Shown: in pieces, positions 13,760 to 20,318 of the stretch
How positions within the stretch are numbered: the first letter of the stretch is position 1
Layout: each line of letters begins with the position of its first letter
Assembly: GCA_964475515.1 (NCBI GenBank)
Contig: CAYYWW010000010.1
Coordinates: 1-21,718, forward strand
Reading direction: 5' to 3'
DNA length: 21,718 nt
Source: CAYYWW01 sp964475515
Lineage (GTDB): Archaea; Aenigmatarchaeota; Aenigmatarchaeia; QMZP01
Made by a program: the position numbers and the translations under genes
The notes under the pieces: model-generated
The model's input: the letters and a program-made list of their open reading frames with translations, nothing else
The model's database searches: none
Told to the model about the DNA's origin: nothing

Positions 13760-16003
13760 TTGTTTATCTTCATTCTTTCTTGACTGTGCGATTCTTTCAA
13801 GATCTTTAAATGGCCTGCTTTCAAATATTTCATTTAGATATCTTCTGACATCTGGAGGTATTCCTTTCGAAACCATCTCAATAAAAACATCTTCAGCAAC
13901 AATTCCTTTATCTTCCAGATAACCAAATGCAAATTGCTCTCCTTTTCTTACTCCACGTTCCCTTATAATTTTAACAGGTTCTCTTCCGAGTGAAAGTCTT
14001 GAATATTCCTCAGGATTCAGCCCAGGACTTATTATTCTTATTAATTCCTCAGGTTCTACTTCACCATTTAATAATCTCTCTTTCGCCCCTCTCAATTGTT
14101 TCATTATTTCCTCATTGCTGAGAAATGGTGATGTTAATATAGCCCACAGCACATTTCTCTCAAAATCAGTTCTGTATTTGTTTTTTAGAACTATATCGAT
14201 CCCAAACGTTTTTGGCTCACCATTAATATTTCCTGCTACGGTTCTTGGGCCGAATGAAACAAAAACCCCTCTTCCAAAATACACGAAGTCTGGATGAGGA
14301 ACTTGCATAGGTGTGTTCTCTTCATTCTCTTCGAAGTTAACAAAGACGTAACCCTTGTAGACGTTTATAATTTTGTTTTCTGTTAGTGCAGATACATATT
14401 CGTTCAGTTTTCTCTCTAACGTCTTTCTAACAAATGTTTTTGCTTCATCACTTAATCGGCCATCCAAATACCTTTTCGAAAAGAGCCATGAAGGAACATC
14501 ATCATTAAATAAATCTAAAAGAAGTTCTCTTGCACCAGCCTCTATAGATTGGTAAGCGATTATTTTTTGAGTAACATCATCATTTTGGCCATCTACTAAT
14601 GCGTACAAATTCGGATAATGTTTTCTTAAAAAATAAAAATACTGGCCATAACAATCTATTTCCTCTAAACCCTTTGCTATAAGGGGGAGAAAATAAACAT
14701 CTGCATGATAAATTCCTTCTTCAAAGCCAAGCCTTCCCAAAAGCATAAAATCCTTTAAGGCACGCTCGTCAAAATCTTCTAATTCCTTACTCCTTCTTTT
14801 TCTAATGTCTCTCAATACATCAAATCTTAACGTTTCCCAATAATTACTGGAAAAATCGGAGTGGCAGGTTCTTGTGGGTTCTGTCTCAAAATCTAAGGAG
14901 GCCGCGATTATATTTTCTAACATACTGCTTGCTAAATGAAATGCCGCCAGTGCATCTTTATAACAATATTCAGCAATTTCAACTGAAGATTTAATTGACC
15001 CGGAAATTGCTTTTCTTTCCCTTTCTTTTATTCCTTCGAAATTCATTTCTTTTTCAAACGGTATTCTAAATGCATGTGAAACATTTACCAATCCGTATCT
15101 TGGGAGACCTAATGCAAATTTTCTTGTGAAGGGATCTGGGTCTATAACCCATGTTCCTGCTATTTCATTTCTTTTTCCAAAATTTTGACTTATTCTAGCT
15201 CTTTCTCTAGGCTGAGAATCGTCGGGAGCAGGCCTGAACAAAGCCGTTTTCGGGTCATTTGCCTTAGTTCTCACTCTTTTAAGTTTGTCTAGATCATAAC
15301 TCATTATGTTGTACCCAGTTAGATAGAGCGGGCTGTATCTTTTTATTTCGCTGGAAACTTTTCTCACAAGATCTTTCTCATCTTCGCAAACAACTATTTC
15401 TACTCTATGATTGTCCCAATAAAAAACATCAGCTCCTGGATCAAATATTGTATATACCAAGCATTTGTCGATCGACTTTCTTCTGCCTTCAATTAATGAG
15501 CATGTGAATATTCCATACTCATCATCTAGACACTCTATATCTAATGAAACAATTTTTTCATTAAGCAGTTCTTTTATTTTAACCTTCTCGCCAAATTCTA
15601 TATCTTCCTTTATATCGAGAGCCTCCTTTCCTTTGTCAAATTCCACATATCTCATTAGCGGAAACGAAGTTAGTGTTAATATCCTGGAAAGATTATAAGA
15701 ACGGCTTCCAGGAACAATTAACAGATTTGGATTGAGGTCTGCATCTTCCACTATTCGGATTACCTCATCGACGTCTCTCTTATCTTCAAGAGAGAACTGT
15801 ACAACAGAGCTTTTTCTTCCTAAACGATGGATTTTAGAATTAAATGGTCTTAGTACCTCTGCGTATTTTTTTGCTGTGGTATGGTATAGCCTTAGTGAAA
15901 AACATGGATAATCATGCTTTAATGGTCTGTAAATTGTTTCATCTTCATCTCTAAAAAATCCTTTAGTTTCCTTTTCTATTGTCGAGAGTGAAACAGTATA
16001 CAT
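13745..16003 (-). CDS. Family-B DNA polymerase homologue with lost polymerase motifs (exonuclease motifs kept)
   Basis: A 752-aa PolB relative. The 3'-5' exonuclease domain looks intact: Exo I with Asp155-Ile-Glu157 (SLDIECL), Exo II with Asn232 and Asp237 (GYNIMSYDLD), Exo III with Tyr346-x3-Asp350 (YCYKDA). The polymerase domain is degenerate: at the motif A position EEIDCYGQYFYFL keeps Asp450 and a Tyr but not SLYPS; no KxxxNSxYG motif B is seen; the motif C position reads VYKGYVFVNF, without either Asp of the usual DTDS. A thumb-like region (FGIDIVLKNKYRTDF) follows. The last residues, KQLALF, resemble a PCNA-interacting peptide. It therefore resembles the inactivated archaeal PolB2 group: possibly an exonuclease or scaffold rather than a polymerase. 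Confidence 0.8.
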   Translation of the reverse strand: MYTVSLSTIEKETKGFFRDEDETIYRPLKHDYPCFSLRLYHTTAKKYAEVLRPFNSKIHRLGRKSSVVQFSLEDKRDVDEVIRIVEDADLNPNLLIVPGSRSYNLSRILTLTSFPLMRYVEFDKGKEALDIKEDIEFGEKVKIKELLNEKIVSLDIECLDDEYGIFTCSLIEGRRKSIDKCLVYTIFDPGADVFYWDNHRVEIVVCEDEKDLVRKVSSEIKRYSPLYLTGYNIMSYDLDKLKRVRTKANDPKTALFRPAPDDSQPRERARISQNFGKRNEIAGTWVIDPDPFTRKFALGLPRYGLVNVSHAFRIPFEKEMNFEGIKERERKAISGSIKSSVEIAEYCYKDALAAFHLASSMLENIIAASLDFETEPTRTCHSDFSSNYWETLRFDVLRDIRKRRSKELEDFDERALKDFMLLGRLGFEEGIYHADVYFLPLIAKGLEEIDCYGQYFYFLRKHYPNLYALVDGQNDDVTQKIIAYQSIEAGARELLLDLFNDDVPSWLFSKRYLDGRLSDEAKTFVRKTLERKLNEYVSALTENKIINVYKGYVFVNFEENEENTPMQVPHPDFVYFGRGVFVSFGPRTVAGNINGEPKTFGIDIVLKNKYRTDFERNVLWAILTSPFLSNEEIMKQLRGAKERLLNGEVEPEELIRIISPGLNPEEYSRLSLGREPVKIIRERGVRKGEQFAFGYLEDKGIVAEDVFIEMVSKGIPPDVRRYLNEIFESRPFKDLERIAQSRKNEDKQLALF

Positions 16004-16069
16004 AATTTACACTTGAAAAAAGGTTTTTTATCGATTTATGTTTTTATTTTTTTCCTCTAAAAGAATTTC
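16004..16069. promoter_or_regulatory. Short divergent promoter region
   Basis: Only 66 bp separate the start of the PolB-like gene from the start of the 336-aa gene. An AT-rich TATA-like centre near 16035-16042 could serve both directions at about 25-30 bases from each start. Shared control is plausible. Confidence 0.4.
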
Positions 16070-17080
16070 ATGAGCGGCATGTATATCAGTTCTCCCACCG
16101 AATCTTCGAAGATATTATATATATTATATCCCTTTTTAAGGAGCGACCCGGAAGATTTTCCATGTTTACCTAACAATAAACAGTGGTTTTGTGATTTTTA
16201 TCATGAACAAGAGGAACTAACAAGATACAACGATTTATCCGAGTTAGAAAATTTTAGAGAATATCATGAAAGATTAAGAGAAAAATTCGATGCCGTGGTC
16301 AAGAATGTCAAGAGTCTTGGGGACATCGAATTTGTAATTTTTGAAACACCTTGCGGAGTTTACACTGACGGTGAAAAAATATGCAGTGACCCTTTCTCCT
16401 ATTATAACGGGATTTCTACGCAACATCTAAATTTTTACACAAATCTTCTATCAGAGATTGATTCTGGCGTTCTGCCAGCAACCTTAAGAAAAGCCAAGGA
16501 TTTTATGGGTTATGATGAAATTAAGGGGTTGGTGATCGAAACAATGGAAAAAATACTTAGAATACCTGTTTTTCCGCTTATTTGCCCTTATCATATTGTT
16601 TCAACTTTAGAATCTGGTAAAATGACAATTGAAGCCAGACATTTCTTTGAAGATTGTATAAATACTGAAAGCTATCTACCGTCATACTTTCCTAAAACAC
16701 TTGAATCAAGGAATCCACCACTTTTAAGTTTTCGCCCTTCCATTTTCGATCGAGAAGAAGCAAAGAAATCATTACCTTATGTTCCAAATGAAGAGTTTAT
16801 CCGTTTCAACTTCTATATTCTTGTAAATGCGTTCTATTCCATAGTCAACACAGCGATGCGTATTACTAATGAAGAAAAAATAGTTGTTATTAGTAAAAAA
16901 AGTGGATATGTAGCAAGGGTTATTGAAAAAATATGTAGAAAAATAGGTATTGGTATGACAAATTTAGAACTCATGAGAAATCACGATGGATTTTCTATCC
17001 TTGGGGAATGCGACCCTGCAGCAGCACGTATAATGGAGGGTTACGAACTCTCTCTCTTGGAAAAGGTTTTGTATACTTGA
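16070..17080 (+). CDS. Conserved-looking protein of unknown function, divergent from the PolB homologue
   Basis: A 336-aa soluble protein I do not recognise. It has no signal peptide or membrane segment and no P-loop. Visible features are a charged helical stretch at about 50-85 (YNDLSELENFREYHERLREK), scattered Cys and His (WFCDFYHEQ, CPYHIV, EDCIN) that might bind metal, and a C-terminal alpha/beta-like region (EEKIVVISKKSGYVARVIEK, then IMEGYELSLLEK). Composition matches the AT-rich core. The start is ATG 16070; another Met is at codon 4. It is divergently arranged with the PolB-like gene from a 66-bp region, so a functional link is possible but unproven. Confidence 0.7.
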   Translation: MSGMYISSPTESSKILYILYPFLRSDPEDFPCLPNNKQWFCDFYHEQEELTRYNDLSELENFREYHERLREKFDAVVKNVKSLGDIEFVIFETPCGVYTDGEKICSDPFSYYNGISTQHLNFYTNLLSEIDSGVLPATLRKAKDFMGYDEIKGLVIETMEKILRIPVFPLICPYHIVSTLESGKMTIEARHFFEDCINTESYLPSYFPKTLESRNPPLLSFRPSIFDREEAKKSLPYVPNEEFIRFNFYILVNAFYSIVNTAMRITNEEKIVVISKKSGYVARVIEKICRKIGIGMTNLELMRNHDGFSILGECDPAAARIMEGYELSLLEKVLYT

Positions 17081-17150
17081 TTATTTCTATTAACGTTTAG
17101 GTAAATAAACAATTTATTTTTATTTGCTAAATATTCTTTAGGTGTCTTTA

Positions 17151-18290
17151 ATGAATGTCGAAGAAAATGTTAAAATAAGACCAACAGTGGATTTAGTAAA
17201 TTCTGATGAAGAAGTGCAGCGAAGGTTATATGAAATGTTCTATGAACATGGACCGGGGCACGGAACATTTCTTAGTTTGCCATTTGACCAGATAGTTGAA
17301 CATGGACCGTCATATCAATTAGGCTGGAAGTTAGAAGGTGATGTAAAGGATGTTTTGAAGAGGGGATACGGATGTGCAGACCCGAGAACTGTTCTTGAAC
17401 TTGCAAAACAAGGTAACTACTCTGCCTTGGTTTTGCATCCAGGAATTGCAAGAAAATATTGGAAGCGAATGATAGATAGTGATGAAGAATTCGATGTTCC
17501 GCTTATATACAAGATAGACGGGCATGTGCTTGTGCCATCAAATCCGGCCATACCATCAGTTATAGGGAGTTTGGATGATGCAGCTGAACTTGGTGCAACT
17601 GCAATAGGTATGACCTTTTACATGGGCTCTGAAGAAACGGAAAGAGACATGGAAAGAATAGCCAAACTGATAGAAGAAGCGCATGACTATGGATTTCCTG
17701 CTGTTGTATGGGCCTACCCAAGAGGTCCTGGCATCAACGAAATGGGAGCAGATAGTCTTTTCTGGGTTCATTACGCGGTAGCAGTTGCTGAATCTTTGGG
17801 TGCAGACGTCATAAAAACAAAATTTCCAAAACCAGTAGCAGACGAAAATAAAATAAGAGCATATCTCGGACATATTATGAATTTGGCGAGAAAAAAGAAA
17901 ATAGAGGCAGCAGAGAGATACATAGAATTAGAACCAGCATTTGGGGAAGCAATTACAATAGAAAACCATACATTGAAAGTGCGCACAGTAGGGAGGAAAA
18001 CATTTAAAGAACTCACTCCAGAACAGCACACCTACAGGGTAAAAATTGTTCTAGATGCTGCGCCGAGAACATTTGTTGTATTCTCTGGCGGTCCGAAGAA
18101 AGAAGGTGACTTGAAGAGAAAATTGGTTGAAGAAACAAAAATAATCATGGATGCTGGTGGTGAAGGGAGAATAATAGGAAGAAACTTCTGGGGTGTTCCT
18201 TTGGAAGAAGGATTAGAGCTAACCCGTGCGGTGACAGAAGTAATGACACAAGAACAATATAGAAGGCCTGACCCACGCAACCGTGAATGA
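17151..18290 (+). CDS. fba: Class I fructose-bisphosphate aldolase, archaeal (DeoC/FbaB) type
   Basis: A 379-aa TIM-barrel aldolase cleaving fructose 1,6-bisphosphate to triose phosphates (or running in the gluconeogenic direction). The Schiff-base Lys lies in GADVIKTKFPKP (about Lys222); other family signatures are FLSLPFDQIVEHGP, HPGIARKYW, AVVWAYPRGPG and a phosphate-binding end VVFSGGPKK with GGEGRIIGRNFWG. It is longer than typical archaeal class I aldolases (about 260-300 aa), with an N-terminal extension and an insertion near 240-290, but resembles longer members seen in bacteria and some archaea. The start is ATG 17151 with AGGTG six bases upstream; an in-frame GTG overlaps that site. 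It is convergent with the glycosylase gene. Confidence 0.9.
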   Translation: MNVEENVKIRPTVDLVNSDEEVQRRLYEMFYEHGPGHGTFLSLPFDQIVEHGPSYQLGWKLEGDVKDVLKRGYGCADPRTVLELAKQGNYSALVLHPGIARKYWKRMIDSDEEFDVPLIYKIDGHVLVPSNPAIPSVIGSLDDAAELGATAIGMTFYMGSEETERDMERIAKLIEEAHDYGFPAVVWAYPRGPGINEMGADSLFWVHYAVAVAESLGADVIKTKFPKPVADENKIRAYLGHIMNLARKKKIEAAERYIELEPAFGEAITIENHTLKVRTVGRKTFKELTPEQHTYRVKIVLDAAPRTFVVFSGGPKKEGDLKRKLVEETKIIMDAGGEGRIIGRNFWGVPLEEGLELTRAVTEVMTQEQYRRPDPRNRE

Positions 18291-18307
18291 AAACGTTAAG
18301 CTTTTTT

Positions 18308-19015
18308 TTATTTTTTATTTTTCTTACAATACTCACTCAATGGACAAATGTTGCATCTGTTCTTTCTACAATAATCCTTGCCAAGTTTTAGGAGCGCGGC
18401 CTCGAAATTAACGAAACTTTTGTTTTTAATTCTAGATTCTTTCCATTTTTTCTTCAATTCCTTCAGCACTGCCTCTGGTTCTTCTGATGATGTTAAACCC
18501 AGATTTTTTGCTGCCTCTATAGTGAACCTATAGGGTAAAGGCTCTACATCCCATATACCCCTGAGTTCACGTAGAAATATATTGACAGTTGTTTTACCTA
18601 TACCTTTTCCTAGTGACATTAATTTCTCTTCTAAGTCTTTCTGGTTTTTTGACTCAGAATAAAGCTTATTTAGGTCTCCACCATAACCATCTATAAGGTT
18701 TTTCATTACTTCGAGAAGTTTATCTGCAGTGCTGAAATCATATCGCGTGTATCCACCTTCATCGAGAATGTCAACCAGACCTTGCCATCCTGTTTCTAAT
18801 ATTCTTTTTGGTGTGATCACATTTTTTGAAGAAAAACACCTATAGGTTTTTATAGCAGAACTTTCTCTTATAGGTTTTGCGAAAAGTATGGATGCAAAAA
18901 ACCATTTGAAAATCTCTGACGATTTTCTGGATTTTAAATTAATTCCTAATCCTTCCGAATAACTATAGGGAGATGTTTTCAAAAGAATTTTTATTAAAAT
19001 GTCAGCATTTTGCAT
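18308..19015 (-). CDS. Endonuclease III-like HhH-GPD DNA glycosylase with Fe-S cluster
   Basis: A 235-aa base-excision-repair protein. The helix-hairpin-helix is LGKGIGKTTVNIFLREL (about 135-155), followed by an EPLPYRFTIEAAKNLG region where the catalytic Asp would usually lie; a clear GPD Asp is not obvious, so lyase activity is uncertain. Four Cys at the C-terminus (YCRKNRCNICPLSEYC) fit a [4Fe-4S] cluster, with spacing C-x4-C-x2-C-x5-C rather than the x6-x2-x5 of classic endonuclease III. The start is ATG 19015; the in-frame GTG six bases upstream is less likely. A TATA-like AAATTTATTA lies near 19046-19055. Exact substrate not determinable. Confidence 0.8.
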   Translation of the reverse strand: MQNADILIKILLKTSPYSYSEGLGINLKSRKSSEIFKWFFASILFAKPIRESSAIKTYRCFSSKNVITPKRILETGWQGLVDILDEGGYTRYDFSTADKLLEVMKNLIDGYGGDLNKLYSESKNQKDLEEKLMSLGKGIGKTTVNIFLRELRGIWDVEPLPYRFTIEAAKNLGLTSSEEPEAVLKELKKKWKESRIKNKSFVNFEAALLKLGKDYCRKNRCNICPLSEYCKKNKK

Positions 19016-19021
19016 ACTCAC

Positions 19022-19431
19022 TTTCAGTGCGTTAATAGACTTTAATAAATTTAAAACTTTTTGCTATATATAGTTTATTATTGTTACTATTAGAGAGGGA
19101 AAAATATTGATTTAATGAGATAAGCTTATATAACATCATGCTTACAGCACACAAACACACAGATTGTAAAATGAGAAGGTACAACGCAATGATATGCTGT
19201 ACCTTCAAATAAAGTATCAGAGTATCGGAATAATACAAGTTTGCTTAGATGTAAATATGGAGATTGTTTGTCTTTAATTCTTTGGTGGAACAGGGAAATA
19301 ATGTGTACACGGCCAAGCTTTTGATTCATTATAGTTTGTGCTGTTGTGTTTCTTCGTCTTGTTCTGAAAACCATGAAAGAGATAGAGAAGCAGAAAGAAG
19401 GTTGATGATATAAAAAGAGGGGGGTGGTATA
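19022..19431 (+). other. Intergenic region with TATA box and leader hairpin
   Basis: No convincing gene in 410 bp. A + strand TATA (CTTATATAAC, 19124-19133) predicts a transcript start near 19150. Soon after, GAAGGTACA (19175-19183) and TGTACCTTC (19198-19206) form a perfect 9-bp hairpin. A transcript from here would give the tiny-gene cluster a leader of about 280 bases, or a small RNA. A 24-codon frame at 19138 lies upstream of the predicted start and is not credited. A second TATA-like GATATAAAAAG (19408-19418) is too close to the first ATG to serve it. Confidence 0.4.
19175..19206 (+). repeat. Perfect 9-bp hairpin
   Basis: GAAGGTACA and TGTACCTTC around a 14-base loop, about 25 bases after the predicted transcript start. 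It may be a leader structure or the core of a small RNA. Confidence 0.5.
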
Positions 19432-19506
19432 ATGTTTAAGAGTGAGATAAAGAGGTGGATTTTGGAAAGACTCAGAAAGCTTGCACTAGGAGGTGAAGAT
19501 GGATAG
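19432..19506 (+). CDS. Tiny basic peptide, first gene of the right cluster
   Basis: A 24-aa frame, MFKSEIKRWILERLRKLALG then GEDG, preceded by the strong GGGGGGTGGT ribosome binding site. It would be an amphipathic basic helix. Its last codons contain the ribosome binding site (AGGAGGTG) and the ATG of the next gene, overlapping it by eight bases, a translational-coupling layout. It may be a true peptide or a leader peptide that controls the next gene. Confidence 0.5.
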   Translation: MFKSEIKRWILERLRKLALGGEDG

Positions 19507-19792
19507 TAAAGTCATGGTTGTTGAATGGGTGTTGGGCCTCCTCTTCTTCTCAATTCTTCTTGCAGGTATTGTCCAAACCAGCGCTACGATAAATAGAAGC
19601 ACTCATCATGAGTTTGATATCAACTTCTCATTTGCAGAATATGTAGAAGTAGACGCGTTAGGTCCTCCTTGGCCGTGGCCCGGCAGGTACATAGAACTAA
19701 TGGAGGAGGAGGAAGTGGAAGACGGTGATAAAAAACTAGCCAAGCGTGAAGGAAGGGGAGGAAAAAATATGAGAGTCGCGATGAAACTTTAA
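19499..19792 (+). CDS. Small single-pass membrane protein
   Basis: A 97-aa protein starting at ATG 19499, five bases after GGAGG. Residues about 7-27 form one membrane segment (VVEWVLGLLFFSILLAGIVQ); the rest is an exposed domain with a PPWPWPG motif, an acidic run (MEEEEVEDGDKK) and a basic C-terminus. The in-frame GTG six bases earlier lies in the ribosome binding site. The stop overlaps the next ribosome binding site. No family is recognised. Confidence 0.65.
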   Translation: MDSKVMVVEWVLGLLFFSILLAGIVQTSATINRSTHHEFDINFSFAEYVEVDALGPPWPWPGRYIELMEEEEVEDGDKKLAKREGRGGKNMRVAMKL

Positions 19793-19804
19793 GGAGGTGG
19801 TAGC

Positions 19805-19903
19805 ATGAGCTGGTGGATGCATCTGATTGCGGCCGTGTATTTCTTGGCGCTAGCGTGGTGTCTCTTCCATGTAATAGTCTCGGTTGTGAAAGAGGACAGA
19901 TAA
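19805..19903 (+). CDS. 32-aa single-pass membrane peptide
   Basis: MSWWMHLIAAVYFLALAWCL then FHVIVSVVKEDR: one hydrophobic helix with a short charged tail. It is preceded by AAGGAGGTGG with an ideal distance to ATG 19805. The 17-base GGAGGTGGTAGCATGAG covering its ribosome binding site and start recurs exactly at 20117-20133, so the two small genes probably arose by duplication. The strong translation signal is the reason for calling a gene this short. Confidence 0.6.
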   Translation: MSWWMHLIAAVYFLALAWCLFHVIVSVVKEDR

Positions 19904-19906
19904 TGA

Positions 19907-20113
19907 TTGCAAGATCCTGGGCCTAGCGAATACCGAGAAGTGTTGGAGGGAAAGGTGGTGTTGGTGATCATACTTGGAATTTCACTTCTTTTCTTGTCGT
20001 TTTTGTTCCCAATAATTCTTAGGTATGCAGCACTCGGGATGTTTCTCTTTTTTATACTATTCATCACAGGGCTTACTATAACCAACACCACTCAACTCGA
20101 TAAAGGAATATGA
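19907..20113 (+). CDS. Small two-pass membrane protein
   Basis: A 68-aa frame with two membrane segments (about 17-36, VVLVIILGISLLFLSFLFPI, and 41-60, ALGMFLFFILFITGLTITNT). The start is uncertain: TTG 19907, four bases after the previous stop with only a weak AGAGGA upstream, or a GTG around 19944-19950 preceded by GGAGGG. It lies in the same chain of small membrane genes. Confidence 0.55.
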   Translation: MQDPGPSEYREVLEGKVVLVIILGISLLFLSFLFPIILRYAALGMFLFFILFITGLTITNTTQLDKGI

Positions 20114-20128
20114 AAGGGAGGTGGTAGC

Positions 20129-20256
20129 ATGAGTTTATTATTCTGGTGTTGACATTTGTTATGGTAGTCATGCTAGCCACTTCTGTGGCGATGGCCGGAG
20201 CTGTTCCACCAGGTGAGGACAGTTCCATGGAAAATGAGCTAGCTGAAGGGTCTTAA
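20129..20256 (+). pseudogene. Frameshifted 42-codon membrane peptide gene
   Basis: A strong ribosome binding site (GGGAGGTGG) precedes ATG 20129, but the frame stops after seven codons (MSLLFWC). Shifting by -1 at the T run 20134-20136 gives a smooth membrane peptide, IILVLTFVMVVMLATSVAMA then GAVPPGEDSSMENELAEGS, ending at 20256. The length of 128 bases is one short of 43 codons. A single missing T (sequencing error or mutation) or -1 frameshifting explains it. The identical 17-base start region at 19793-19809 shows that the start signal is genuine. Confidence 0.6.
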
Positions 20257-20259
20257 CCT

Positions 20260-20312
20260 AGGAGGAGGGAACAAGCTTTCCCCTCCTTCTAAAAATCTAA
20301 AATAAAGGAGGG
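20260..20312 (+). promoter_or_regulatory. Mutually exclusive hairpins controlling a ribosome binding site
   Basis: CCCTCCTT (20281-20288) can pair with the upstream AGGAGG-A-GGG (20260-20269; stem of about 11 bp including a bulge and one wobble, loop 20272-20276) or, perfectly over 8 bp, with AAGGAGGG (20305-20312), the ribosome binding site of the large membrane gene. The two pairings exclude each other, as in a translational on/off switch. No ligand domain is visible in the short leader. Confidence 0.5.
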
Positions 20313-20318
20313 ATAAGA

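Noticed and set aside
17331..18336. Several minus-strand frames of 60-105 codons
   Set aside because: They are antisense to the clearly recognised aldolase gene.
19032..19374. Two minus-strand frames of 68 and 82 codons
   Set aside because: No ribosome binding site or TATA in place, poor composition, and they run through a perfect hairpin and a plus-strand TATA region.
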